Part shown: in pieces, positions 14,336 to 23,800 of the stretch
Layout of the letters: every line of letters begins with the position of its first letter
Numbering within the stretch: position 1 is the first letter of the stretch
Notes under the pieces: model-generated
Told to the model about the DNA's origin: nothing
Database searches by the model: none
What the model saw: the letters and a program-made list of their open reading frames with translations, nothing else
DNA from: Blautia sp.
GTDB taxonomy: Bacteria > Bacillota > Clostridia > Lachnospirales > Lachnospiraceae
Length of the DNA: 64,000 nt
Reading direction: 5' to 3'
Assembly: GCA_029257775.1 (NCBI GenBank)
Contig: JARIAQ010000054.1
Coordinates: forward strand, 1 to 64,000
Position numbers and translations under genes: made by a program

Positions 14336-15161
14336 CTCTGTTTTCCTCTGTCAATCCTTCATATATTTCTTTTATGCTATTAAAAATGTAATCCGGCTTT
14401 ACTTCACTATGTAAAATATCTTCCATAGATGCTTCCCCAGAGAGCACACAAATGGTATCTACTTTTGCATTTTTCCCCGTTTTAATATCTGTATACAACC
14501 GGTCACCTACAATTACTGCGTCTCTGCGCCTGCATTTCATTTTCTTTAATACACTATTTACCATAATTGGCTCCGGTTTTCCAATGAAAAACGGTTCTTT
14601 TCCTGTTGCATTTTTTAACATCATGCTCATTGAACCACAATCTGGAATGTAACCAAAACTTACAGGGCAAACAAGGTCTGGATTTGTTGCCAGGTATGCC
14701 ACATCTTTTCCCAGCATAATACAGGTTTTTCTGATTTTTTCCGAAGTATTTTCTGTATCAAAACCTAAAAGCACAACACTTGCCTGATCATCCACATCTG
14801 TCACAACTTCTATTCCTTCTTTTCTAAGCTCTGTTATCAATGACTCCGTCCCCATACAGTAAACCACCTGTTGGGGATAATTTTCCTTTAAATACACAGC
14901 GGTTGCTTGGCTAGATGTATAAAAATTTTCATATTTTGCATTTATTCCCATTAACTGAACTTTTTGCATATAATCTTCTACAGACTTTGAGGAATTGTTT
15001 GTAATGAACACATATTGTCCCCCGCGTCTTTCTATTTCCGCAAGAAATTCCTTTGTTCCGTCAAATACTTCATTTTCATTATAAATTGTTCCGTCCATAT
15101 CCAAAAGATATAATCTTTTTTCTTTTAATCTATCTGCAAATTTTCCAGTATAATCCTGCAT
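14325..15161 (-). CDS. HAD-IIA family phosphatase (NagD-like)
   Basis: The product has 278 residues. It has the HAD motifs: LLDMDGTIYNENEVFDGT (nucleophile and acid Asp), FITNNSSKS (motif II), the Lys in FFIGKPEPIM, and VIVGDRLYTDIKTG (motif IV). The cap insertion fits class IIA, as in NagD, AraL and phosphoglycolate phosphatases. It lies just after the glycerol-3-phosphate oxidation genes, so action on glycerol-3-phosphate or another glycolytic phosphate is plausible, but this is inference. Confidence 0.88.
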   Translation of the reverse strand: MQDYTGKFADRLKEKRLYLLDMDGTIYNENEVFDGTKEFLAEIERRGGQYVFITNNSSKSVEDYMQKVQLMGINAKYENFYTSSQATAVYLKENYPQQVVYCMGTESLITELRKEGIEVVTDVDDQASVVLLGFDTENTSEKIRKTCIMLGKDVAYLATNPDLVCPVSFGYIPDCGSMSMMLKNATGKEPFFIGKPEPIMVNSVLKKMKCRRRDAVIVGDRLYTDIKTGKNAKVDTICVLSGEASMEDILHSEVKPDYIFNSIKEIYEGLTEENRDEV

Positions 15162-15182
15162 CTCATTCTCCTTTAGCAGCCA

Positions 15183-15548
15183 CTATTTACTTTCTACATT
15201 TTTTGTAGCAATCAGTTCTACTCCTGTATTTCCTATATTTTTCAATATAACATCTCCAATTTTCACAGGAGCTTGTACTGTAATATTTTTCAGGCTAGCT
15301 GCACATTCTCTGATTTTATTTTTCGGAATATCGGAGGCAGTCTTTACGGAAACAACTGAAAGTTTTCCCCCCATAACCATTACACTAGACGTAAGAATTC
15401 TGGTAGGATTTGTAACTTCTTTCTCTCCATAAGTTTTTCCTTTTGGACATGTATTGCCTTCTACTTTTATTACTTTTTCTCCATCTATTGTAACAGTAAG
15501 AGCACATCCTAAAGGACAGTTAATACAAGTTAATTCCCTGATTTTCAT
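15183..15548 (-). CDS. DUF1667 protein, third component of the anaerobic G3P oxidation set
   Basis: The product has 121 residues. The N-terminus has a cysteine pattern CINCPLGCALTV followed later by NTCPKGKTYG, typical of DUF1667 and likely to bind an iron-sulfur cluster. It starts 2 bp after the FAD oxidoreductase gene. This small protein is regularly encoded after a G3P dehydrogenase and an FAD/NAD oxidoreductase in Clostridia, where the three appear to replace E. coli GlpABC. No membrane anchor is present. Confidence 0.85.
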   Translation of the reverse strand: MKIRELTCINCPLGCALTVTIDGEKVIKVEGNTCPKGKTYGEKEVTNPTRILTSSVMVMGGKLSVVSVKTASDIPKNKIRECAASLKNITVQAPVKIGDVILKNIGNTGVELIATKNVESK

Positions 15549-15550
15549 CC

Positions 15551-16825
15551 TTATGCCTCCTCCAATTTCATAATAAGTTTATCGAAATTTATCTCTTGTG
15601 TCAAATCTGATTTTTTTAAAATAATTTGTTCCATTTCCCCTGGTGCCAGTTTTTTCCTCTTTTTATGCACAATCTGTTTATCTCCTAAATACACATTTAC
15701 ATACATATTTTCATATACTTTATCTACTCGAAACCGCACTGTTAAGTTATCTTCCATACTTTTTATACGAACCTTTTGAGGAACTGTATAACGAATACCC
15801 TCTTCTGGCTGGATTATTACAGGGGTTTCTTTTTTTTCTAATTCCTTTTCCTTTAAAAATACAGCCGCTTGTTGACCTGCTTTTTTTGCTTCTTCTGAAA
15901 CATAATCTACTAAATCATGTACATGGAGCACATTTCCACAGGCAAAAATTCCTTTTATATTTGTTTCTAAGCTTTCATTTACAATAGGACCCGAAGTAAT
16001 ATTTGAAAGATCAACTCCAGCCTTTATAGATAATTCATTTTCTGGAATCAAACCACAAGATAAAAGTAAAGTGTCACAAGCATAAAACTCCTCTGTACCA
16101 GAAATTGGTTTACGATTTTTATCTACTTGCGCCAATGTGATTCCTGTCACTCTTTCTTTTCCATGAATTTCTATTACAGTATGACTAAGCTTTAATGGAA
16201 TATCAAAATCTTCCAGACACTGCACAATATTCCTCTGCAAACCGCCAGAATAGGGAAGTAGCTCTGCAACTACTTTAACTTTTGCCCCTTCTAAGGTCAT
16301 ACGTCTTGCCATAATAAGTCCTATATCTCCTGATCCTAAAATTACCACCTCTCGCCCAGGCATTAATCCCTCCATATTCACCAATCTTTGAGCTGTTCCC
16401 GCCGTATAAATTCCTGCTGGACGATAACCTGGTATATTCAATGCACCTCTTGGTCTCTCTCTACATCCCATAGCCAAGATCACTGTCTTCGTCTTTAAGC
16501 ACATAAGGCCCTCTTCCTTATTCATAGCAGTTACCACTTTTTCATTGCCACATTCTTCAATATCAAGTACCATTGTATTTAATTTATACGGGATATTTTT
16601 CTCTAATACTTGCTCAATAAAACGTTGTGCATATTCCGGTCCCGTTAACTCTTCTTTAAAAGTATGTAATCCAAAACCATTGTGAATACATTGATTTAGA
16701 ATACCGCCCAACTCATAATCTCTTTCTAAAATCAAAAGCTTTTCAACACCGCTATCCCTTGCTGAAATAGCTGCTGCCAATCCTGCCGGACCGCCTCCTA
16801 CAATAATTAATTCATATTCCTGCAT
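15551..16825 (-). CDS. NAD(P)/FAD-dependent oxidoreductase of the G3P oxidation set
   Basis: The product has 424 residues. FAD-binding GGGPAGLAAAISARDSG at the N-terminus, a second Rossmann motif ILGSGDIGLIMARRMTLEG (about residues 160-178), and FACGNVLHVHDLVDYVSEEA near the C-terminal part. An MGCRERPRGAL motif is typical of this family. It likely moves electrons from the G3P dehydrogenase to a pyridine nucleotide or other carrier. It sits 28 bp after the dehydrogenase and 2 bp before the DUF1667 gene. Confidence 0.88.
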   Translation of the reverse strand: MQEYELIIVGGGPAGLAAAISARDSGVEKLLILERDYELGGILNQCIHNGFGLHTFKEELTGPEYAQRFIEQVLEKNIPYKLNTMVLDIEECGNEKVVTAMNKEEGLMCLKTKTVILAMGCRERPRGALNIPGYRPAGIYTAGTAQRLVNMEGLMPGREVVILGSGDIGLIMARRMTLEGAKVKVVAELLPYSGGLQRNIVQCLEDFDIPLKLSHTVIEIHGKERVTGITLAQVDKNRKPISGTEEFYACDTLLLSCGLIPENELSIKAGVDLSNITSGPIVNESLETNIKGIFACGNVLHVHDLVDYVSEEAKKAGQQAAVFLKEKELEKKETPVIIQPEEGIRYTVPQKVRIKSMEDNLTVRFRVDKVYENMYVNVYLGDKQIVHKKRKKLAPGEMEQIILKKSDLTQEINFDKLIMKLEEA

Positions 16826-16853
16826 TTCTTTTATCCTTTCTTATACTTGCTAA

Positions 16854-18284
16854 TTACTCCTTAATTTTCCCTGTTAAAAGTCTAGATACTCCTCCTGCTT
16901 TTGTAATTTCTAAGGGAGACTTTCCAAGCTCTCTTTCTAGAATTTCCATCACTTTCGGAGCACAAAAGCCTGCCTGACATCTTCCCATTCCTGCTCTTGT
17001 TCTTCTTTTTACACCATCTAGCGACTTTGCGCCTAATGGTCTACGAATAGCATTTACGATTTCCCCTTCTGTAACTGTTTCACATCTACAAATCACATTT
17101 CCATATAAGGGATTTTCTTCTATTAATGCTTTTAATTCCACCTTTGACATTTCTGCCACACAGGGAATATCTTTTCTTCTTGGATTAAAATCCTCTTTTT
17201 TTTCTGCTTGCAATTTTCCAACAATACACTCCGCCAAATATTCTCCAATGGCAGGTGCACTGGAAAGTCCCGGAGATTGAATACCTGCCGCATCAAAAAA
17301 TCCCGGTGCATCAGAAATTTCTCCTATCACAAAGTCTTTGCCTTTTTCCACTGCACGCAACCCTGCAAAAGAAGTAATAACCATATTAAGTGGAATCTCT
17401 TCTGCACTTAACTTTGCCATTTTTGACATTTTAGCAATTCCTTCTCCTGTAGTATTTATCCCTTCTTTATCCTCTATATTCTCAGCTGTTGGTCCTGCTA
17501 AAAGATTCCCATGTACTGTAGGTGTAATCAATACACCTTTTCCCATAGTCGTAGGTAGCTGGAAAATCGTATGTGATACAAAGTTTCCTGCCTTCTTATC
17601 CATCAGGCAATATTCTCCTTTTCTAGGAACAATAGAAAGTTTTTTTTCACTAACCATATTATGAAAAACGTCCGCATATACACCAGCTGCATTTACAATA
17701 CACTTTGTCTCATAGCAGTCTTTTGCTGTTTCAATTTTATATCCTTCTGCTGTTTTTTTAATATTTTTTACTTCTGTGTCAAAAACAAAATCCACACCAT
17801 TAACATTTGCATTTTCTGCTAATGCAATAGTAAGTTTAAATGGACAGACAATAGCACCTGTAGGAGCATAAAGCATTGCTTTTACATTTTTTGAAAGATT
17901 CGGCTCCATTTCCCAAATTTTTTCACCAGTAATAATTTCTAATCCCTCTACACCGTTTTCTATTCCTTGTTTCTTTAAATCTTCTAGCTTATAATAATCC
18001 TCTTCCTCAAAACAAAGAACCATAGAACCATTTCTTTTATATGGAAAATCTAACTCCTTTGATAAAGCTTCCATTTTTCGACTGCCGATTACATTCATTT
18101 TTGCTTTCCATGTTCCTGGCTCTGCATCAAATCCTGCATGAACAATGGCACTATTTGCCTTAGAAGTACCACAACACACATCTTCTGATTTTTCTAAAAC
18201 TACTGTTTTCAATTGATACTTTGCCAATTCTCTGGCTACTGCGCAACCTGTAACTCCTGCTCCAATAATCACTATATCATACAT
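16854..18284 (-). CDS. Glycerol-3-phosphate dehydrogenase-type FAD oxidoreductase (GlpA/LhgO-like) with BFD domain
   Basis: The product has 476 residues. An N-terminal FAD site (VIIGAGVTGCAVARELAKY) opens a DAO-type fold; IVHAGFDAEPGTWKAKMN is typical of GlpA-like proteins. The C-terminal BFD-like [2Fe-2S] domain (about 400-450) has CRCETVTEGEIVNAIRR and GRCQAGFCAP. It is expected to oxidise sn-glycerol-3-phosphate to dihydroxyacetone phosphate in anaerobic cells. The link is supported by glpP directly upstream and by a terminator between them. Other 2-hydroxyacid substrates are possible from sequence alone. Confidence 0.85.
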   Translation of the reverse strand: MYDIVIIGAGVTGCAVARELAKYQLKTVVLEKSEDVCCGTSKANSAIVHAGFDAEPGTWKAKMNVIGSRKMEALSKELDFPYKRNGSMVLCFEEEDYYKLEDLKKQGIENGVEGLEIITGEKIWEMEPNLSKNVKAMLYAPTGAIVCPFKLTIALAENANVNGVDFVFDTEVKNIKKTAEGYKIETAKDCYETKCIVNAAGVYADVFHNMVSEKKLSIVPRKGEYCLMDKKAGNFVSHTIFQLPTTMGKGVLITPTVHGNLLAGPTAENIEDKEGINTTGEGIAKMSKMAKLSAEEIPLNMVITSFAGLRAVEKGKDFVIGEISDAPGFFDAAGIQSPGLSSAPAIGEYLAECIVGKLQAEKKEDFNPRRKDIPCVAEMSKVELKALIEENPLYGNVICRCETVTEGEIVNAIRRPLGAKSLDGVKRRTRAGMGRCQAGFCAPKVMEILERELGKSPLEITKAGGVSRLLTGKIKE

Positions 18285-18334
18285 ATTTTATCTCCTTCCC
18301 AGACATAGATGTCTATAACAACATTTTATAAAAC

Positions 18335-18389
18335 AAAAAAAGACAGAACGACAAGGCATAAGTCTTCTTATGCTCTATTCGCTCTATCT
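18335..18389 (-). terminator. Leader terminator upstream of the G3P dehydrogenase, likely GlpP target
   Basis: On the minus strand, a long imperfect hairpin with G-U pairs (arms 18341-18362 and 18367-18389, tetraloop between, inner stem GCATAAG/CTTATGC) is followed by seven T residues. A TAGGAGATAGAG motif just before and inside the 5' arm resembles TAGGAGACAAGA in the glpP leader. This fits transcription attenuation relieved by GlpP bound to RNA with glycerol-3-phosphate. Confidence 0.7.
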
Positions 18390-18417
18390 CCTATCTCCTG
18401 CGTAATTTATTTTATTT

Positions 18418-18984
18418 TTACATAAACCAAACTTTTTGGTTCGTAGTGGATATGGAAATGGCTCCCGCATTAAGTGCAGCCATAATATCTTCCTTATCCG
18501 ATATTAATCCTCCTGCTATAACAGGAATTTTATTTTGTTTACATATCTTTTGTATAATCTTCGGCATTACTCCTGGAAGAATTTCTATCATGTCCGGATA
18601 TACACTTTCAGTCTGACGTTTAATACTCTCAAATGCCATAGAATCAATGACAAAAAACCGCATAATGGAAAACAAGCCTTCTTCCTTAGCCTGACGGATT
18701 ACCGATGGTCTTGTGGAAATAATTCCATCTGCATGTGTCATAGATTTTATATAAGTAACTGCAATTTCTTTACTGCTCAATCCAGCTATTAAATCAATAT
18801 GTATAATAACTGTTTTTCCCGCTTGTTTTAAACGATGAACAATTTGACTAATGTTGCAAATATCTCCATATAAAACAAATACAATGGGAATATCTGAATA
18901 AATACATTTTTTCAAACCTTCCTCATCTTTTATAGCGGCAATAACTGGACAATCCTCAAATTCTTCTATAAGCTGAGATTTCAT
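18418..18984 (-). CDS. glpP: Glycerol-3-phosphate-responsive antiterminator GlpP
   Basis: The product has 188 residues, the usual size. GlpP binds leader RNA of glp genes in the presence of G3P and prevents termination. Motifs: CPVIAAIKDEEGLKKCI, IVFVLYGDICNI, VIIHIDLIAGLSSKEIAV, DGIISTRPSVIRQAKEEGL, and IEILPGVMPKII plus PVIAGGLISDKEDIMAAL, a TIM-barrel phosphate site. The ATG at 18984 is preceded by AGGTAGG; the ATG at 19002 would add six residues. It sits directly upstream of the G3P oxidation genes. Confidence 0.93.
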   Translation of the reverse strand: MKSQLIEEFEDCPVIAAIKDEEGLKKCIYSDIPIVFVLYGDICNISQIVHRLKQAGKTVIIHIDLIAGLSSKEIAVTYIKSMTHADGIISTRPSVIRQAKEEGLFSIMRFFVIDSMAFESIKRQTESVYPDMIEILPGVMPKIIQKICKQNKIPVIAGGLISDKEDIMAALNAGAISISTTNQKVWFM

Positions 18985-19017
18985 ATTCCTACCTTCTGTC
19001 ATTGAATATTCGGTGAT

Positions 19018-19062
19018 AAAAAGACAAGAGCATATAGCTGTCCTGCAGCTTCTGTTCTTGTC
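19018..19062 (-). terminator. Leader terminator upstream of glpP
   Basis: On the minus strand, GACAAGA and TCTTGTC (outer stem) with AGCTG and CAGCT (inner stem) form a hairpin followed by TTTTT. It lies between the glpP promoter and the glpP start codon, so it must be passed for glpP to be made. It suggests autoregulation by antitermination. Confidence 0.7.
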
Positions 19063-19076
19063 TCCTACTCACTCTT

Positions 19077-19105
19077 ATTGTACTACACCTATTTCATAGT
19101 TGCAA
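19077..19105 (-). promoter_or_regulatory. glpP operon promoter
   Basis: Minus strand: TTGCAA (19100-19105), 17-bp spacer, TACAAT (19077-19082). The transcript would start near 19070 and enter the leader terminator at 19018-19062. Confidence 0.65.
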
Positions 19106-19110
19106 GTTAA

Positions 19111-20547
19111 TTATCTGTAAAAGCACACAATAGGACATCCTGCTTCAATGTTTTCATAAAACTTTCCTGCAAAAGAAACAGGCAAATTAATACAACCATG
19201 AGAACCGCTATTTTTATAAATACTGCCCCCAAACTTCCCTCTCCAATTTGCATCATGCAGACCAATTCCTCCATTAAAAGGCATCCAGTAGGATACCGGT
19301 GTCTCATATTCATAACTTCCATCTGGATTAGGTGCTGGACGCAAAACCTGATTTCTCTGCTTATAAGCTAATGAATATACACCTGCCGGTGTTCTTCGAC
19401 TTGCATTATTATAAGTTCCCGATACAATATCAGACTCCATTAAAAGTGCCCCATCTTTATAATACCATAAATGCTGCGCACTTAAATCTAACTCTACATA
19501 GGTATTTCCAATATCATTTTCCCCATAGGTGTTCCCTTTTTTGGCATACACAGGTTCTCTTTCAATATTGCCATGAGACTGAATATCTTTCAAAAGCTGG
19601 GCTCTTTCCCCTCTAATATCAATAAGATATCCATAACTACCTCCTGATACCGCCACTGGTCCTCCTGTATAAGTACTGGTAAATGTTCTTTCCGTACCAA
19701 TGGTATTATATTTTTCTCCCAACTTCTGTACGTAGTCTCTAATATTCTGCTGTAAAACACCTAAGTTCTCTACATAATTTCCGTTCTCATCATAAGTCAT
19801 CCAGTCCTTTACTATCATTCCATCAAGAATTTCTTTTTTATCCCCAAAAGTGTATGTTACAGTTACTGCTGCGCAATTATTCCACACTTCCTGTTGGTGT
19901 TTCAATGTTTCATCCTCACTTGTAACTGTGGGAAGTACATACACTCCTTCTTCTTCAGCTATAAATTTATTTTTACTTTCTTTTACCGATGCAATCATTT
20001 TTTCCATCAGCTTTGCTTTATCCAATGTAGTACCCTGTTCTTCTTCTTTTATAATAAACTGATTATTTTCAAAATCAATATAAGCATCATTAGGAGATAT
20101 CATATTTTCTTCTTGCATACTTTCAAAAGTATTCAACTTTTCCTGAAGTTTTCCTTCATTAAAAGTAATGGCTTCTCCCACTTTATATTCTCGTTGCTTA
20201 AAAAATCCTGAAACCCACAAAAAAGGATTTTGTTTTTTTAAATAATCTTGAATCTTACCATCAGAAAGATATTCATATTCAATATCTTCTCCCCTAATTT
20301 CTTGCTGTTTTCCATCTCGAAAAAAAATCTGTAATGAATAATCTTCTATTTTATTTTTTAATCTTTTCTCTGCTTCTTTTGCAGTTAAATGATCACAATC
20401 TATTCCATTTATTTTAGTTCCTCTAAAAAACTTATCTTTATAATAAAAAGTTCCTCCCCCATATAATAAACCCAAGACACAGACTGTAATTGTTCCACAT
20501 ATAAGAGCCTTCTTCTGCCAACTCATACGCTTTTTCTTTTTTGCCAT
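19111..20547 (-). CDS. L,D-transpeptidase (YkuD) with peptidoglycan-binding VanW-side domains
   Basis: The product has 478 residues. A basic cytoplasmic start (MAKKKKRMSWQKKA) and one membrane helix anchor it outside the membrane. The middle resembles tandem PG_binding_4 domains (INGIDCDHLTAKEAEKRLKN at the first). The C-terminal YkuD domain carries the catalytic motif: GLHDANW followed by SGSHGCINLP with the nucleophile Cys. It makes 3-3 cross-links or attaches proteins to peptidoglycan. AGGGAG suits the ATG at 20547; one at 20553 is too close. Confidence 0.9.
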   Translation of the reverse strand: MAKKKKRMSWQKKALICGTITVCVLGLLYGGGTFYYKDKFFRGTKINGIDCDHLTAKEAEKRLKNKIEDYSLQIFFRDGKQQEIRGEDIEYEYLSDGKIQDYLKKQNPFLWVSGFFKQREYKVGEAITFNEGKLQEKLNTFESMQEENMISPNDAYIDFENNQFIIKEEEQGTTLDKAKLMEKMIASVKESKNKFIAEEEGVYVLPTVTSEDETLKHQQEVWNNCAAVTVTYTFGDKKEILDGMIVKDWMTYDENGNYVENLGVLQQNIRDYVQKLGEKYNTIGTERTFTSTYTGGPVAVSGGSYGYLIDIRGERAQLLKDIQSHGNIEREPVYAKKGNTYGENDIGNTYVELDLSAQHLWYYKDGALLMESDIVSGTYNNASRRTPAGVYSLAYKQRNQVLRPAPNPDGSYEYETPVSYWMPFNGGIGLHDANWRGKFGGSIYKNSGSHGCINLPVSFAGKFYENIEAGCPIVCFYR

Positions 20548-20773
20548 TTTCATAAGCTCCCTCTATTTCATTTTATATTCCAAGGATTATTATACCATAT
20601 TCCGACATTTTTCATAGGGATTTCTACATCTCTTTTTATATTTAATATATGTCTATAACATTCAATATTTTTGTTACAATTCCTCTATATTTATCATGTA
20701 TTTATTTACAAAAGAAATACATGATTTTTAAATTTTGGAAAAATACTAGATTGGAAAAATCATTTAAAACAAT
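20548..20773. other. Intergenic region with L,D-transpeptidase promoter and an 11-bp hairpin
   Basis: An extended -10 promoter for the leftward transpeptidase gene (TGGTATAAT, TATAAT on the minus strand at 20589-20594) is seen. ATCATGTATTT and AAATACATGAT (20693-20725) form a perfect 11-bp inverted repeat with an 11-base loop; it could be a protein site or a weak terminator. No gene is supported. Confidence 0.5.
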
Positions 20774-20818
20774 AAAAAGTCCTGTTTCGCAGAAATTCTG
20801 CAAAACAGGACTTTTTTT
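20774..20818. terminator. Terminator after PFOR
   Basis: AAAAAGTCCTGTTT and AAACAGGACTTTTT form a 14-bp stem with an inner GCAGAA-TGC hairpin and T-tracts on both strands. It ends the leftward PFOR gene. Confidence 0.9.
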
Positions 20819-20858
20819 CTCGTCCGAACACATTTATAACTTTATTTTATTAATGGAA

Positions 20859-23800
20859 TTACTCCTCTGTTTTTCCGTAAAGAGTAATTAATTTATTCAA
20901 GTAATCGTATCTAGCCTTAGCCTCAGATTCATTCTTAGCGAACAGTCTAGCAGCTTTTTCTGGATTAGAACGTTTCAGAGAGTTGTAACGAACTTCTCCA
21001 TCAAGGAATGCCTGATAATCTTCTGTTGGTGCTTTAGAATCCAGAGTAAATTTATTATCTGCAGCTGGATTGAAGCGGAAGTTATGCCAGTATCCACATT
21101 TAACTGCTAATTCTTCTTCTGTCTGAGCTTTGCTCATACCTTTCTTAATACCATGGTTAATACATGGAGCGTAAGCAATAATCAGAGATGGTCCTGGATA
21201 TGCTTCAGCTTCAGCAATTGCTTTTACAGTCTGATTGAAATCTGCACCCATAGCGATCTGAGCAACATATACATAACCATAGCTCATTGCGATAGAAGCC
21301 ATATCTTTCTTCTTAACTTCTTTACCACCAGCAGCAAACTGTGCAATAGCACCTGTTGGTGTAGATTTAGAAGACTGTCCACCTGTATTAGAGTAAACTT
21401 CTGTATCGAATACCATTACATTGATATCCTGTCCGGAAGCTAATACGTGGTCAACACCACCGAAACCGATGTCGTATGCCCAACCGTCACCACCGAAAAT
21501 CCACTGAGATTTTTTAGCTAAGAAGTCTTTATTCTTAACGATGTCTTTACAAACATCACAATCAATTCCTTCTAATGCTGCAACTAATTTATCTGTAGCT
21601 GTACCGTTTGTGATACCGCTTCCAAATGTATCTAACCATTCTTTACAAGCTGCTTTTACTTCTTCAGATGCATTTTCATTAGCCATTACAGTTTCAACTT
21701 TTTCTTTTAATCCACCACGGATTGCTTTCTGAGCTAATAACATACCGTATCCGAACTCAGCATTATCTTCGAATAAAGAGTTAGACCAAGCTGGTCCCTG
21801 TCCTTTTGCATTTACAGTGTATGGTGTAGATGGTGATGAGTTACCCCAGATAGAAGAACATCCTGTTGCATTTGCAATATACATTCTGTCACCAAATAAC
21901 TGTGTGATTAATTTAGCATAAGGTGTTTCTCCACAACCTGCACAAGCTCCTGAGAACTCAAGTAATGGCTGTTTAAACTGAGAACCTTTTACTGTGTTTT
22001 CTTTAAATTTAGCAATAACATCTTCTTTAACTGGTAATGTTACACCGTAATCAAAGAATTTCTGTTCTTCTGCATTTTCTTCCATGTTACCCATAACAAG
22101 AGCTTTTGCACCCTTCTTACCTGGACAAACATTTGCACAAGAACCACATCCTGTACAGTCATAAGCAGATACAGTCATAACAAATTTGTAATCAGCCATA
22201 CCTGTCATAGGTAATGTTTTCATTCCTTCTGGAGCTGCTGCCACTTCAGCATCTGTCATAGCAACTGGACGGATAACTGCATGAGGACAAACATATGCAC
22301 AACGGTTACACTGAATACAGTTTTCTGGCTGCCATACTGGAATATCTACTGCAATACCACGTTTTTCATAAGCAGAAGAACCAGATGGTGTTGTACCATC
22401 AACATAATCTTTAAATGCAGATACAGGTAATGTATTACCTTCCTGAGCATTTACTTTTGCCTGAACATTATTTACAAAATCAACAACATCCTGACGTCCG
22501 CCTTCAGCATGAGCCATGAATAAACCTTCATCAGCACAATCTTTCCAGCTTTCTGGAACCTGAATTTCAATAACCTGTTTAGCACCTGCATCAATAGCAT
22601 CGTAGTTCATCTGAACAATAGCGTCACCTTTTCTTCCGTAAGTAGCTTTTGCAGCAGCTTTCATTAATTCGATAGCTTCTTCTTCCGGAATAATGTTAGC
22701 TAATTTAAAGAATGCAGACTGAAGAACTGTATTGATACGTCCGCCAAGTCCAATTTCTTTACCAATTTTAATACCATCAATTACATATAATTTAATATTA
22801 TGATTAGCAATAAAAGCTTTTACCTGTCCTGGTAAATGTTTTTCAAGGCCTTCCATATCCCATGGGCAGTTTAATAAGAATGTACCGCCATCTACTAATT
22901 CCTGAACCATGTTATATTTATTAACATAGGAAGGATTATGACAGGCAACAAAATTAGCCTGTTTAATCAGATATGTGGATTTGATTGGGCTCTTACCAAA
23001 ACGAAGGTGAGACATTGTAACACCACCGGATTTTTTGGAGTCATAATCAAAATATGCCTGTGCATACATATCTGTATTATCACCGATAATTTTGATAGAG
23101 TTTTTATTTGCACCAACAGTACCGTCAGCACCTAATCCCCAGAATTTACAGTTGATTGTTCCTTCTGGTGTTGTAACAAGAGGAGCTCCAACTTCCAAAG
23201 ATAAGTTTGTAACATCATCAACAATACCAATTGTGAATTTTTCTTTTGTTGTATTTTCATATACAGCAACAATCTGAGCTGGTGTTGTATCTTTAGAACC
23301 TAAACCATAACGTCCGCTGAAAATTGGTGTATCATTGAATTTTGTACCTTTTAATGCAGCAACAACGTCTAAGTATAATGGTTCACCAAGAGCACCTGGT
23401 TCTTTTGTTCTATCTAATACAGAAATCTGTTTTGCTGTTTCTGGAATAGCATTTACTAATGCTTCAGCACAGAATGGTCTGTAAAGACGAACAGTAACAA
23501 GACCAACTTTTTTACCTGCTGCTCTTAAGTAATCAATTGTTTCTTCAATTGTTTCACATGCAGAACCCATAGCGATAATAACGTGTTCAGCATCTTCAGC
23601 ACCATAGTAGTTGAATAATTTGTAGTTTGTACCGATTTTTTCATTTACTTTATCCATGTAGTCCTGTACTAATGCTGGTAATGCATCATAATATGGATTA
23701 CATGCTTCTCTTGCCTGGAAGAAGATGTCTGGGTTCTGAGCAGAACCTCTCTGACATGGGTGATTTGGATTTAATGCATGTTTACGGAATTCATCAACCG

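Noticed and set aside
20693..20725. Inverted repeat as an IS end
   Set aside because: Only a single short palindrome with no transposase or target duplication.
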